A DNA stretch of 64,000 bases from Nitrosomonas ureae (GCF_001455205.1 NZ_CP013341.1:496001-560000); one strand, 5' to 3'; shown: positions 44,173 through 55,100, counted from the first letter of the stretch. A program made the numbers and translations. Notes: generated by a model not told the origin, from the sequence alone.

Positions 44173-45118
44173 TCATATAACCCTGACATCGTTGATAGCT
44201 AGTTTGATCGCTTCGCTATCAGTCAATGATAACTGTTGCAAATGCTGATCAATGCGTTTGTTCAATCCGCTCAATATTTTGCCTGGTCCACACTCAACGA
44301 CGTGTGTAATTTCAGCGGTCACAAAAGCCCGAATAGTATCCACCCAATGTATCGGATTTATGAGCTGCTGAACCAGAATTTCTTTAATTACCGATGGATC
44401 TGAATGCGGTTTTACATCAGTATTATGCAAAATTGGGATTTTAGGCGATTGCAGTGTGACATACTGCAATTGCAATCGCATACTTTCAGCTGCCGGTTTC
44501 ATTAGAGAACAATGTGAAGGGATACTCATGGGTAGCATGATCGCACGCCTTGCTCCCTTCGCTTTCGCCAATTCAATTCCTCGCAGAATTGCATTTCTGT
44601 GTCCCGCGATAACGATCTGACCCGGTGAGTTAAAATTGGCTGGCTCGAGAGATTCCCCATTACCCTGATTTGTAATATCACGACAAATTGTTTTGATGGT
44701 TTCATCATCCAATCCGAGAATCGCGGCCATTCCGCCAACCCCTTCCGGCACGGCTTTCTGCATAACTTGTGCGCGGAAGCGCACCAATGACAGCGCATCG
44801 GCAAAACCCAGCGCTTCCGATGCGACCAGCGCGGTGTATTCTCCCAGGCTATGTCCAGCCAACAGCACTGGTTTTTTTGCCGCCCAGGCTAATCCAGGCA
44901 CGATACACCGCTATTCCCGCGGTTAACATGAGGGGTTGCGTATTCAAAGTAAGATTAAGTTCCTCTTCAGATCCGGAATTTGCCATCACCCAGAAATCCT
45001 GTTTGAGGATATCGGAAGCTTCTTGAAAGGTTTCTTGAATGATGGGCAAGTCCTTATACCCATTCATCATTCCAACCGATTGTGATCCCTGACCTGGAAA
45101 TACGAATGCAAATTTCAT
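44173..45118 (-). pseudogene. fabD: Malonyl CoA-ACP transacylase gene, frameshifted at an A7 run
   Basis: The gene reads MKFAFVFPGQGSQSVGMM from ATG 45118, two bases after the fabH stop codon, to about GGKK. There it needs a one-base shift to continue as PVLLAGHSLGEYTALVASEAL (active-site Ser in GHSLGE), and then runs to 44173. The shift is at a run of seven A on the coding strand (plus-strand T 44872-44878); removing one A restores one frame of 314 residues, the normal FabD length. Each half looks otherwise intact, with the SIPSHCSLM segment present. FabD is essential, so this may be a sequencing or assembly error, transcriptional slippage, or a real inactivation. Confidence 0.85.
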
Positions 45119-45120
45119 GA

Positions 45121-46077
45121 TTACCACCGCAGTAAAACTGCTCCCCATGTAAAACCACCACCCACTCCTTCCATCAATATCAATTGATCAGACTGAATGC
45201 GTCCGTCTCTTACAGCAATATCCAGTGCAAGTGGAATGGAAGCTGCTGAAGTATTGCCATGCTTATCCACTGCTACTACCACTTTTTCCATGGGCAATCC
45301 CAATTTCTTTGCAGTCGATTGAATAATCCGGATATTGGCCTGATGAGGAATCAACCAATCAATATCGGTGGGTTGCAAATTGTTTTCTGCAACTGCCTCA
45401 TGCACGACTTCTTCCAGGACTTTGACTGCGAATTTAAAAACGGCATTGCCTTCCATGTTGATGTAGGGCGTGCCATGCACTTTACCGCCACTGATGCACC
45501 CAGGAGCGGATAGAATATTACTATGACTGCCACTTGCATGGAGATGGGTTGACAAAATCCCGGGTTGATCACTGCGCGATAGTACGACGGCGCCCGCACC
45601 GTCACCAAATAAAACACAGGTGCTACGATCATTCCAATCGAGTATCTTTGAGTAGATTTCACTCCCAACCACTAAGGCATTGCGGCATTTTCCCGAACTG
45701 ACAAACATGTCGGCTGTCGCCAATGCATAAACAAAGCCGCTGCAAACAGCCTGCACATCAAATGCCGGACAATTTTCGATACCCAATTTATTTTGCAGAA
45801 TACAAGCCGTACTTGGAAAAATCATGTCAGGTGTAGTAGTGGCGACAATGATAAGATCAATGTCTTTTCCCGTTATGCCAGCAGCCTGCATGGCATTCTG
45901 GCACGCATACAATGCCAGATCGCTGGCAACCTGATCCTCTGCTGCAATATGCCGTTGCGTAATACCTGTCCGTGTTCGTATCCATTCATCACTAGTATCA
46001 ACCATACGCTCAAGATCGAGATTGGTAAGTACTTTCTCCGGCAGATAACTACCTGTTCCAGTGATTCTTGAATACAT
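45121..46077 (-). CDS. fabH: 3-oxoacyl-ACP synthase III (KAS III)
   Basis: A 318-residue enzyme that starts fatty acid synthesis by condensing acetyl-CoA with malonyl-ACP. The catalytic Cys112 is in VQAVCSGFVYALATA, His245 in WLIPHQANIR and Asn275 in KHGNTSAAS, matching the KAS III triad. The start ATG overlaps the plsX stop codon (TAATG), indicating coupled translation, and the stop is two bases before fabD. Gene order rpmF-plsX-fabH-fabD-fabG-acpP-fabF is the classical bacterial cluster. Confidence 0.97.
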   Translation of the reverse strand: MYSRITGTGSYLPEKVLTNLDLERMVDTSDEWIRTRTGITQRHIAAEDQVASDLALYACQNAMQAAGITGKDIDLIIVATTTPDMIFPSTACILQNKLGIENCPAFDVQAVCSGFVYALATADMFVSSGKCRNALVVGSEIYSKILDWNDRSTCVLFGDGAGAVVLSRSDQPGILSTHLHASGSHSNILSAPGCISGGKVHGTPYINMEGNAVFKFAVKVLEEVVHEAVAENNLQPTDIDWLIPHQANIRIIQSTAKKLGLPMEKVVVAVDKHGNTSAASIPLALDIAVRDGRIQSDQLILMEGVGGGFTWGAVLLRW

Positions 46078-47117
46078 TATCTTGTAACTTCTTTAGAGGG
46101 AAGCTGTGGATGGCGGGAGAACTCAGCGACCCGTTCACTAATCCGTCGCAACATTCCGCCACGAACTTCATCTGCAGCTCGTTTTATGGCAAAACCAAAA
46201 GCATACTTATCTGCCGAACCATGACTCTTAATGACTATACCGCGCAAACCCAGAAAACTTGCGCCGTTATAACGTCGGTGATCAACACGGCGTTTGAACG
46301 AATTAATTACAGGCATTGCAATCACACCGGCTATCTTTGTCAACAAATTACGATTGAATTCTTCGCGTAAATAAGTCGCCAGCATTTGCGCCAAGCCCTC
46401 CGATGTTTTTAAGGTAATATTACCAACGAATCCATCACAAACTACAACATCAGTTGTTCCTTTATAGATATCGGTACCCTCGACATTACCATAAAAATTA
46501 AGTCCGCTATCCCGCAATAGCTCGGCTGCTTGCTTGACTATCTCGTTTCCTTTGATTTCTTCTTCTCCAATATTGAGCAGCCCAACGCTTGGATACGCCT
46601 TGCTTTCTACTGAAGATACCAAGGATGCACCCATGATTCCAAATTGAAACAATTGTTCGGCTGTACAATCGACATTTGCACCCAGATCCAAAACGTAAGT
46701 ATGACCGATACTGGTGGGCAAGATTACAGCAAGTGCCGGGCGGTCAACGCCGGAAATCGTTTTCAATACAAACCGGGAAGTTGCCAATAACGCGCCTGTA
46801 TTTCCGGCACTGATACAGGCCTGCGCTTCACCTGTTTTAACCAGATTGATAGAAACTCGCATGGAAGAATCCTTTTTACCACGCAGAGCTACTGCCGGCG
46901 ATTCATCCATACCAACCACTTCGCTTGCTGGATGCAGGCGTATTCTCGGCCCCAGCTCCGAATTTGCGGCACGAAGTTCAGCTTCAATAGCATCAGGAAT
47001 ACCGACAAGAATAATATTAGCTTCAGGATCGCTGTGTAAATAATCAAGCGCCGAGGGAACAGTGACATGCGGACCATGATCGCCGCCCATACAATCTATT
47101 GCTACAGTAATATCCAA
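46077..47117 (-). CDS. plsX: Phosphate acyltransferase PlsX
   Basis: A 346-residue soluble enzyme that makes acyl-phosphate from acyl-ACP for phospholipid synthesis. The conserved start ITVAIDCMGGDHGPHVTVPS, the MDESPAVALRGKKDSSM and CISAGNTGALLATSR segments, and DVVVCDGFVGNITLKTSEG identify it. It lies 61 bases after rpmF and overlaps fabH by one base. The neighbours and length agree with the family; no unusual features were seen. Confidence 0.97.
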   Translation of the reverse strand: MDITVAIDCMGGDHGPHVTVPSALDYLHSDPEANIILVGIPDAIEAELRAANSELGPRIRLHPASEVVGMDESPAVALRGKKDSSMRVSINLVKTGEAQACISAGNTGALLATSRFVLKTISGVDRPALAVILPTSIGHTYVLDLGANVDCTAEQLFQFGIMGASLVSSVESKAYPSVGLLNIGEEEIKGNEIVKQAAELLRDSGLNFYGNVEGTDIYKGTTDVVVCDGFVGNITLKTSEGLAQMLATYLREEFNRNLLTKIAGVIAMPVINSFKRRVDHRRYNGASFLGLRGIVIKSHGSADKYAFGFAIKRAADEVRGGMLRRISERVAEFSRHPQLPSKEVTR

Positions 47118-47178
47118 TTTTAGTGCTCTTGTAACTTAGAGAAATCTATATTCAGGATGTTGTAGCAATAAAAAATTT

Positions 47179-47358
47179 TTAATCGTTTTTCGTTTTAACG
47201 ACTTTCTTGCCACGATAATATCCATTTGGACTAATATGGTGACGTAAGTGAATTTCTCCAGTACTGGGTTCCACGGCTAAGGGCGGGTTAGTTAGAAAAT
47301 CATGCGAGCGATGCATACCGCGTTTTGATGGGGATTTTTTATTTTGTTGAACTGCCAT
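47179..47358 (-). CDS. rpmF: 50S ribosomal protein L32
   Basis: A 59-residue protein found by direct reading because it is short. It starts AVQQNKKSPSKRGMHRSHD and continues NPPLAVEPSTGEIHLRHH, the expected L32 pattern, with the basic end YYRGKKVVKTKND. The zinc-binding Cys pairs of some L32 proteins are absent, so it is the Cys-free form. It lies between yceD and plsX, as in most proteobacteria. The start ATG has AAGGAG a few bases upstream. Confidence 0.96.
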   Translation of the reverse strand: MAVQQNKKSPSKRGMHRSHDFLTNPPLAVEPSTGEIHLRHHISPNGYYRGKKVVKTKND

Positions 47359-47376
47359 TGCGATAACTCCTTAAGC

Positions 47377-47892
47377 TTAGTGTGTCTTTTTTAATGTTGC
47401 CAATACTGCAAAGGGATTTGCTGATTGCTTTTTACCAGCCGGATTATCTGTAGCTGATTTTAGTTTTAGTGAATTACACTCACCATCTGCATGACGTGAT
47501 GAAATCGACAAGCCGAGAATTACCTCATCTTCAATTAAATTGATCACATCTAACTCAGGTGTTGCTAAAATAGCATCGATAGTATCGTCTTCATCAACCT
47601 GTTGCAGCTCCACCTCATTTTTTGCCAGCAACAAAAACGTCTTCAGGTCAATCTCGTAAACAAGTTTTTCAAGGCAGCGCTGACAATTAAGATGAATTTT
47701 GCCTTTAACTTCCAACTGCAAACCAGGTTTTGCATTCTTGTCGAGTCGACCACTAATTTGATAGATTAGCTCTCCCTCTTTGTCGAACAATAAGTCATGC
47801 AAACGTACAAGATCAATCACCGGGATTCTACCATGACGTATACCCGCATTTTGAACAAAATCTATAGGATCTATTATTAACCTAACAGACAT
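47377..47892 (-). CDS. YceD/DUF177 family protein
   Basis: A 171-residue protein of the YceD family, linked to large ribosomal subunit biogenesis and 23S rRNA levels in plants and bacteria. The region HLNCQRCLEKLVYEIDLKTFLLL holds the CxxC pair typical of the family, with EVELQQVDEDD and the late LIEDEVILGLSISSRH segment. It is directly upstream of rpmF (18-base gap), as is usual. The function is known only in outline. Confidence 0.9.
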   Translation of the reverse strand: MSVRLIIDPIDFVQNAGIRHGRIPVIDLVRLHDLLFDKEGELIYQISGRLDKNAKPGLQLEVKGKIHLNCQRCLEKLVYEIDLKTFLLLAKNEVELQQVDEDDTIDAILATPELDVINLIEDEVILGLSISSRHADGECNSLKLKSATDNPAGKKQSANPFAVLATLKKTH

Positions 47893-47948
47893 AAGGCGCG
47901 CATGTTATATTTTTTACTCGTAAGTGTCAAAAAATACAGAAGAAAACT

Positions 47949-48548
47949 TTGAAAACAAAAAACGACTCTACACCGCAGATTATACTGGGATCCAGTTCTA
48001 TTTATCGCAAAGAATTACTTCAGCGATTACAAATTTGTTTTGAAACCAGCAATCCACAAATTGACGAAACGCCCCTAATCAATGAATCTCCCCGCCAAAC
48101 AGCCGCACGTTTAGCCGAGGCAAAAGCCCGAGCGGTGGCCACAATTTATCCACAGGCGCTTATTATTGGTTCCGATCAAGTAGCAGCATTAGGGGACATT
48201 CGTCTTGGCAAACCATTGAATCACGCGAATGCCGTGGAGCAATTGCGACAAACCCAAGGAAAGGAAGTTGTTTTTTATACCGCTGTATGTGTTCTGAATA
48301 GTTTTACTGATAAGCTACACATACGTGTTATTCCATACCATGTGCAATTCCGGCGGTTGAGTGATCAGCAAATCGAGAATTACTTGCTAAAAGAACAACC
48401 TTATCAATGTGCCGGCAGCGCAAAATCTGAAGGACTCGGTATCGCACTTATCGAACGAATGACGGGAGACGATCCTAGCGGATTGATCGGATTACCTCTC
48501 ATCACTTTAATCGATATGCTAACTATTGAAGGGGTCAAAATAATTTAA
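47949..48548 (+). CDS. Maf/YceF family nucleotide pyrophosphatase
   Basis: A 199-residue house-cleaning pyrophosphatase of the Maf family, which hydrolyses non-canonical or methylated nucleotides. Conserved parts are ILGSSSIYRKELLQRL at the N-terminus, ESPRQTAARLAEAKARA, and the catalytic IIGSDQVAALGD and CAGSAKSEGLGIALIERM segments. YceF-type proteins prefer m7GTP; the divergent position next to yceD-rpmF matches that subfamily. The start is a TTG (47949) with AGAAGAAAAC upstream. I leave the symbol empty because the exact subtype was not confirmed. Confidence 0.9.
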   Translation: MKTKNDSTPQIILGSSSIYRKELLQRLQICFETSNPQIDETPLINESPRQTAARLAEAKARAVATIYPQALIIGSDQVAALGDIRLGKPLNHANAVEQLRQTQGKEVVFYTAVCVLNSFTDKLHIRVIPYHVQFRRLSDQQIENYLLKEQPYQCAGSAKSEGLGIALIERMTGDDPSGLIGLPLITLIDMLTIEGVKII

Positions 48549-48659
48549 AAAAACTCAGAATCTAAATTTTTTAATAAAATTTCCTAATTGCAAACGGCAT
48601 CATAATGTGAAATGATTGCGACTATTCAAGATTTACATTATTTGTAGATTGACATATCC

Positions 48660-49034
48660 ATGCGAAAATATCCCGTTCATCCGCTCATTCTTATGCTGAT
48701 TATCAGTATACTGACGAATGGATTAAGCTTGTCTTTTAGAGGGGAAGTTTTCGCCCACGAACTGGATCATATCCGTCAATCATTGTCCGCGGATCCTACG
48801 ACACATTTGGAATTGCATCAGAATAATGTAGCCTGGGATGGTGTAGATCTGGATGCAGTCACTCATCTATGCCTGCACTCTGTAGGGCAATACCAGCCGT
48901 TTTTCTTTAATTCTTTTCCGCATATTCCCGATCTGATCCTTACAGAAGCTATCACTGCATTCATTTCCTCGTTTATTCCGGAAACAATCCCGGATTTGCC
49001 CCTGCGCCCTCCCCGAAGCATCTCTCTAAGCTAG
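48660..49034 (+). CDS. Small exported His-containing protein upstream of czcCBA
   Basis: A 124-residue protein with a signal peptide (hydrophobic residues about 8-24, cleaved near EVFA-HELDH). The mature part has scattered His (HELDHIRQ, THLELHQNN, VTHLCLH), a Cys in LCLHSVGQYQ, and a proline-rich end. It precedes the outer membrane, adaptor and pump genes of a metal-efflux operon by 127 bases on the same strand. Periplasmic metal-binding is a reasonable guess from the His residues and position. No family name was recalled with confidence. The ribosome site is weak. Confidence 0.6.
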   Translation: MRKYPVHPLILMLIISILTNGLSLSFRGEVFAHELDHIRQSLSADPTTHLELHQNNVAWDGVDLDAVTHLCLHSVGQYQPFFFNSFPHIPDLILTEAITAFISSFIPETIPDLPLRPPRSISLS

Positions 49035-49161
49035 TTTAAAAAACTTTGATCGTTGTGGATTAAATTTATTGATTCACAACCATGTAAGTACAGATCAATT
49101 TAAATTTGATGATCTGCTCTACAGATCTACTGATGCATAAACAGACGACGGAGGGAATTCC

Positions 49162-50589
49162 ATGAAACTAATCAGTCTGTCTAGAACGCCATACCCCGGT
49201 GTGGCAACAGAATTACCGATCATGATACTGAGTTGTATTCTATGGCTGGGTTTTTCATCTCCAATAGAAGTCAGTGCTGACGCCTTCAGTAACGCATCAA
49301 ATCGGATGAATGATCATTTCGCCAAACCATCGATCAATGAGATGAATGATCTTACGTTGCACGATGCGGTCAATCTGGCACTACTCCATAATCCAGAGTT
49401 GGCGGCTTTTTCCAAAGAAATACGTGCACTGGAAGGAGTAACGCTACAAGCCGGATTACTCAGAAATCCGGAACTGTCGGTAAATGTTGAAAATGCCGGG
49501 AATATTCAGAAACTGAGTGGCGACCTTAATGCACCCGATTCGATAGTGCAGGAAGTAGTACAGCAGGTCACGACAATACGCATTGGCCAGTTAATCGAAC
49601 TAGGTGGAAAACGTGCCGCCAGAGTGAATGCAGCTTTGCTTGGAGAAGAACTGGCAACCAAAGATTATGAAGCCAAACGCATCGAGATTATTGCTCAAGT
49701 TGCCAGTGTATTCACAGAAGTTCTGGCCGCGCAGGAACGGCTTAAGCTGGCCGCAGAAACCAACCAAGTGGCGCAAAACGTGGTTAGCACCGTCACTGGG
49801 CGAGTACAAGCAGGAAAAGTGCCGCCTATAGAAGAAACCCGGGTGAAAATAGGTCTGTCGACGACGCGTATAGAGCAGGAGCAGGCACAACGAGATCTGA
49901 TATCCGCACGCAGGCGGTTAGCGCTGTTATGGAACAGTTCCTCGCCCCAATTCAATATCGCGATTGGAGATCTGAAAATAATAATTGCGCCGCCAGATCT
50001 TCAAGTACTTGAAAAAAAGATACTAGATAATCCACTGGCGCTTCGTGCCATAAAAAATATTGAACATCGTAAGGCGTTATTGGAAATTGAACAAACCCGC
50101 CGCATTCCCAATTTGACTCTAACTGCGGGAATCGTGAACTATGCTGTCGTGGGGGGTAACACAGCCGTAGCAAGCGTAATGATGCCATTACCGCTATTCG
50201 ATCGCAATCAAGGCAATCTCAAAGAAGCTTATCAACGCGTGGACAAAGCCGAAGATGAACAGACGATGATGGCACTCAGGTTGAAAACCGAACTGGCCCA
50301 GACTTATGAAGCAATGCTAGCGGCTTGGAATGAGATTAATCTACTACGCGACGAGATTCTGCCTGGTGCCAAGGGCGCTTTTCATGTGATGCGCAGAGGT
50401 TATGAATTGGGCAAATTTGGCTTGTTGGAGTTATTGGACGCGCAACGCGTGCTATTTCAGAATCAATTGCTCTACGTCCGCGCACTGGCAAACTATCAAC
50501 GCTTGATGAATGATATAGAGCGCCTGATCGCAGCGCCTATCGATAGCATGCTAAATCATCGTGGTGTAGAGAAAAAGGTTAAAGAATAA
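49162..50589 (+). CDS. czcC: TolC-family outer membrane channel CzcC
   Basis: A 475-residue outer membrane efflux protein of the CzcC/CusC branch. After an N-terminal signal region, it shows the two repeated helical hairpins of TolC (for example LTLHDAVNLALLHNPELAAF, VTTIRIGQLIELGGKRAARV, and LKTELAQTYEAMLAAWNEI). The ribosome site GGAGGG lies a few bases before ATG 49162. CzcB starts 3 bases after the stop codon, so the operon is tight. It forms the outer exit of a heavy-metal pump together with CzcB and CzcA. Confidence 0.92.
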   Translation: MKLISLSRTPYPGVATELPIMILSCILWLGFSSPIEVSADAFSNASNRMNDHFAKPSINEMNDLTLHDAVNLALLHNPELAAFSKEIRALEGVTLQAGLLRNPELSVNVENAGNIQKLSGDLNAPDSIVQEVVQQVTTIRIGQLIELGGKRAARVNAALLGEELATKDYEAKRIEIIAQVASVFTEVLAAQERLKLAAETNQVAQNVVSTVTGRVQAGKVPPIEETRVKIGLSTTRIEQEQAQRDLISARRRLALLWNSSSPQFNIAIGDLKIIIAPPDLQVLEKKILDNPLALRAIKNIEHRKALLEIEQTRRIPNLTLTAGIVNYAVVGGNTAVASVMMPLPLFDRNQGNLKEAYQRVDKAEDEQTMMALRLKTELAQTYEAMLAAWNEINLLRDEILPGAKGAFHVMRRGYELGKFGLLELLDAQRVLFQNQLLYVRALANYQRLMNDIERLIAAPIDSMLNHRGVEKKVKE

Positions 50590-50592
50590 ATT

Positions 50593-52092
50593 ATGGATAA
50601 AGCGCGATTGATGCCAATTCTTATAGTTATTGCCGTAGGGGTTATATTGGGCGGATTGATACTGATTTTGGATAAACCTGCTGGGGTCGGAGTAAAGATG
50701 ACGGATACCCACGCACATGAAAAATCGGCCGAAGATCAGATTTCTACTGGACCAAGAGGAGGCAAGCTGTTTATTGATCATGACTTCAGCATAGAACTAA
50801 CGATTTTTGAAAAAGGCGTACCACCACAATTCCGGGTTTATTTATATGAGAAGGGTAAATTACTACCACCAACCTCTGCTGCAGTTGCCATCACATTAAC
50901 CCGTTTGGGCGCGCCGGCGCAATTGTTCCGATTTACCCCGGAAGCGGATTATTTGCTGGGGGATCAAATCGTCGAGGAACCGCATTCTTTTGATCTCGCC
51001 ATTGCCGCGGAACATGACGGTAAGTTAATGCGTTGGAGCCATAGCCAGATTGAAGGGCGAGTGGAAATACCGGATGAAATGCTAAAAAGCATGGGTATCG
51101 AGCTGCTCACTGCGGAACCGGCGATTATCAAACCAAAACTCAGACTTCCGGGAGAGGTAATCTTCAATGAACATAACATCGTGCGTGTGGTGCCACGGGT
51201 TCCCGGCGTGGTGACGACGGTGCATGGTCATCATGGGCAACAAGTTAAAAAAGGTGATGTGCTGGCCATTATTGAAAGCCCGATGCTGGCAGACCTGCGC
51301 AGTCAATATTCTGTAGCCAAGAAACGGCTGACGCTGACAAAAAAAACTTACGAGCGGGAGAAACAGTTGTGGGAAGAAAAAATCAGCGCTCAACAGGAAT
51401 TTCTTTTGGCAGAAGAATTATGGAACGAAGCTCAGATCGCCTTGGAATTAGCTGCAACCAAATTACGTGCTTTAGGCGTGCAACCTGAGTCCGGCTTCAT
51501 GAGAGCAAACATTACTCAGTACGAAATACGCGCTCCAATTTCCGGAATCATCATTGCTAAAGCTGTCGCACGTGGCGAAGTGCTCAAGGAAGACAGTGAA
51601 ATTTATACTGTCGCGGATGTATCGACGGTATGGACGGCTGTTACGGTTTATCCTAAAGATCTTAACGTGATTCGGGTGGGCCAGAAAGTTGCTGTGAAGG
51701 CAACGGCTTATGATGTAGAAAGCGAAGGAATGGTGACTTACATCTCCACCCTGATCGGCGGACAAACACGCACGGCAACAGCCCGGGTTGAGTTGGATAA
51801 TGCTGAGGGTAAATGGCGTCCCGGCATGTTTGTGAACGCTGAGCTGGTAGCGGAAGAAATTGCTGTGCCTGTCGCCGTTTCTGTTCATGCCATCCAAACG
51901 TTCCACGACTGGTCGGTGGTATTCGGCCGCTATGACCAGTATTTCGAGGTTCGTCCTTTGAAGCTGGGACGCAGTGATGGTGAAATGGTTGAAGTCCTCG
52001 AAGGATTTGTCCACGGAGAACAGTACGCCGGGGGCAACAGCTTTGCGCTTAAGGCAGAATTGGGTAAAGCAAGCGCAACGCACGACCATTAA
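50593..52092 (+). CDS. czcB: Periplasmic adaptor protein CzcB
   Basis: A 499-residue membrane fusion protein. An N-terminal membrane anchor (residues about 8-26) is followed by a short His-containing linker (TDTHAHEK), then a domain found in heavy-metal adaptors (SIELTIFEKGVPPQFRVYLYE). The barrel-sandwich and helical hairpin (VPRVPGVVTTVHGHHGQQVKK, then SVAKKRLTLTKKTYEREK) come next, and the beta-barrel region (RVGQKVAVKATAYDVESEG) follows. It ends with THDH. It bridges the inner pump CzcA and the outer channel CzcC. The His residues near both ends may bind metal; this is inferred. Confidence 0.92.
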   Translation: MDKARLMPILIVIAVGVILGGLILILDKPAGVGVKMTDTHAHEKSAEDQISTGPRGGKLFIDHDFSIELTIFEKGVPPQFRVYLYEKGKLLPPTSAAVAITLTRLGAPAQLFRFTPEADYLLGDQIVEEPHSFDLAIAAEHDGKLMRWSHSQIEGRVEIPDEMLKSMGIELLTAEPAIIKPKLRLPGEVIFNEHNIVRVVPRVPGVVTTVHGHHGQQVKKGDVLAIIESPMLADLRSQYSVAKKRLTLTKKTYEREKQLWEEKISAQQEFLLAEELWNEAQIALELAATKLRALGVQPESGFMRANITQYEIRAPISGIIIAKAVARGEVLKEDSEIYTVADVSTVWTAVTVYPKDLNVIRVGQKVAVKATAYDVESEGMVTYISTLIGGQTRTATARVELDNAEGKWRPGMFVNAELVAEEIAVPVAVSVHAIQTFHDWSVVFGRYDQYFEVRPLKLGRSDGEMVEVLEGFVHGEQYAGGNSFALKAELGKASATHDH

Positions 52093-52125
52093 ATCGATAA
52101 TCCGATCAAAGCGAGATTCACCATC

Positions 52126-55100
52126 ATGTTTGAACGCATTTTACATATATCCATCTATCAACGCGGTATCGTGCTGATGGCGGTACTGATAATGGCTGCA
52201 TTTGGCGTATACAACTACCTAAAACTACCCATTGACGCTGTGCCGGACATCACCAATGTGCAGGTACAAATCAATACTACAGCACCCGGCTATTCACCTC
52301 TGGAAGCTGAGCAACGTATCACCTTTCCGATTGAGATGGCGATGGCCGGTTTACCCAATCTTGAATACACCCGCTCTCTCTCGCGTTACGGGTTATCGCA
52401 AGTTACGGTAATTTTTAAGGACGGCACTGACATTTATCTGGTACGGCAATTGGTCAGTCAACGGATTCAGGAAGCCAGAAGCCGATTACCAACCGGAATC
52501 GTACCTACGATGGGACCTATTTCCACAGGTCTGGGTGAAATCTTCATGTGGACTGTCGATGCGGAAAAAAATGCGCGCAAGCCGGATGGTACCCCATATA
52601 CAGCGACTGATTTGCGCGAGATTGAAGACTGGATTATCAAGCCACGAATACGTATGGTAGAAGGGATCACTGAAGTCAATTCCATCGGTGGCTATGTCAA
52701 GCAATTTCATGTTACACCTTATCCTGAGAAACTGATTTCATTCGGGCTCACATTGCAAGACTTGGTACTTGCGCTGGAGCGTAATAATCTTAATGTAGGT
52801 GCAGGCTATATCGAAAAAAGCGGCGAACAGTATTTGGTCAGAGTGCCTGGGCAGGTGGTGAATCTGACCGAAATCGGCGAGATCATTCTGAGCAGTAATC
52901 AAGGCGTGCCGATACGAATCAAAAACGTGGCTGATGTACTGATCGGCAAGGAGTTACGCACTGGCGCCGCAACCCAGAACGGCAAGGAAGTAGTGCTGGG
53001 CACAGCGCATATGCTGATCGGGGAAAATAGCCGCATCGTTTCACTGGCAGCAGCGGAAAAACTGGCCGAAATCAACCGCAGTCTGCCTTCCGGTGTGGTT
53101 GCGACACCGGTTTATAACCGCACCACATTGGTCGACAAAACCATCGGTACAGTTTCAAATAACCTGTTGGAAGGCGCCGCACTGGTCATTGTAGTATTGT
53201 TCATAGCGCTTGGTAACCTGCGTGCCGCACTGATTACCGCCCTCATTATTCCTCTATCAATGCTGTTCACTATCAGCGGCATGGTGGCCAACAATGTCAG
53301 CGCCAATTTGCTGAGCTTAGGCGCGCTTGATTTTGGCATCATCGTCGACGGTGCTGTCATTATTGTCGAAAACTGTATTCGCCGCCTTTCCCTTGAACAA
53401 GGGCGTCTGGGGCGAGAATTGACGCCTGCCGAGCGCTTCGAAATTGTTTTTGATGCCTCCAAGGAAGTGAGGCGGGCGCTGCTGTTCGGGCAAATTATTA
53501 TCATGGTGGTTTATTTACCGGTATTCGCACTGTCCGGCGTGGAAGGAAAAATGTTCCATCCAATGGCATTCACGGTTTTACTGGCATTGTTAGGAGCGGT
53601 ATTTCTATCGGTGACATTTGTACCGGCGGCAGTGGCTATGTTCCTCTCCGGAAAAATGATGGAAAAAGAAGGAGCCGCCGTGCTATGGGCTAAGAAAATC
53701 TATGCCCCTACACTGGATGCCGCCATGGATAACAAGGGATTGACGATTACCATCGCCGCTGTCATTGTGGTGTTGTCGCTGTTGCTGACTACACGCATGG
53801 GGAGTGAATTCATTCCCAGTCTCGATGAAGAGGATATCGCCCTGCATGCAATTCGGATACCCGGCACAAGTTTGAGTACAGCCATTGAGATGCAGAATGA
53901 GTTGGAAGAAACGATCAAAAAATTTTCCGAGGTCAGCCGGGTATTTTCCAAAATCGGTACTGCCGAGATTGCCACCGACCCGATGCCACCCAGCGTCGCG
54001 GATATTTTTATCATTCTAAAACCACAATCCGAATGGTCCGGAAAGTATCGCAACAAAGAAGAATTAATCACTGCGATGGAACAAGCAGTATTAAAAGTGC
54101 CAGGTAACAACTATGAATTCACGCAACCAATACAGATGCGATTTAACGAACTATTGTCCGGAGTGCGCGCGGATGTCGCGGTAAAAGTATTTGGCGATGA
54201 TCTCGACGTCATGCTCAATGTCGCCGAGCAGATCGAAAAAATCGTCAAAGCCGTTCCCGGCGCGGCAGATGTACGGATTGAACAAATCACGGGCCTACCG
54301 GTATTGTCAATTCAGATGGACCGGACAAAAATGGCGCGTTATGGTCTCAATGGCAGCGACGTACAGGATGCCATCAATATTGCAATTGGTGGCAGAACCA
54401 CCGGTTTGATTTTCGAGGGCGATCGCCGTTTCGAGCTGCAAGTGCGCTTACCGGAACAGATTCGCAGTGATATCGAAACACTTAAGCGCTTGCCAATCAA
54501 GCTTCCGATACTGAATATATCAGGCGGCCAGAATGCACCAGCTACTGCTTTGCCCATCTACGTCGCGTTAGGCGAAGTAGCCGATCTACAGATTGCCACA
54601 GGCCCTAATCAAATCAGCCGCGAGAATGGCAAGCGCCGGGTGGTAATCACTACGAATGTGCGTGGACGCGATATCGGCTCTTTCGTCAATGAAGCAGAAA
54701 AACTCATTGAGAAGCAAATTAAAATTCCATCGGGCTATTGGCTTGCCTGGGGCGGGCAATTCGAGCAGTTGATCCAAGCGGTGAAACGCTTACAGATTGT
54801 CATTCCATTGGCACTTTGCCTAGTATTTTTTCTGCTATACACCATGCTTGGCAGCTTTCGCGATAGCTTACTGGTCTTTAGTGCAGTTCCGTTGGCAATC
54901 ACCGGTGGAATCGTGGCCTTATGGCTACGCGACATTCCCTTGTCGATTTCCGCCGGTGTAGGATTCATCGCCATGTCCGGCGTGGCGGTATTGGATGGCT
55001 TGGTGTTGTTGTCGTTTATCCGCGATCTGCGGCAGCAGGGACTCACACTCGACGACGCCATTCGAACGGGTTCTCTCATGCGATTACGTCCGGTTCTGAT

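Noticed and set aside
44127..44189. Longer FabG frame
   Set aside because: It overlaps the fabD end and adds a Cys-rich stretch foreign to FabG; ATG 44126 has AAGGGGAT upstream.
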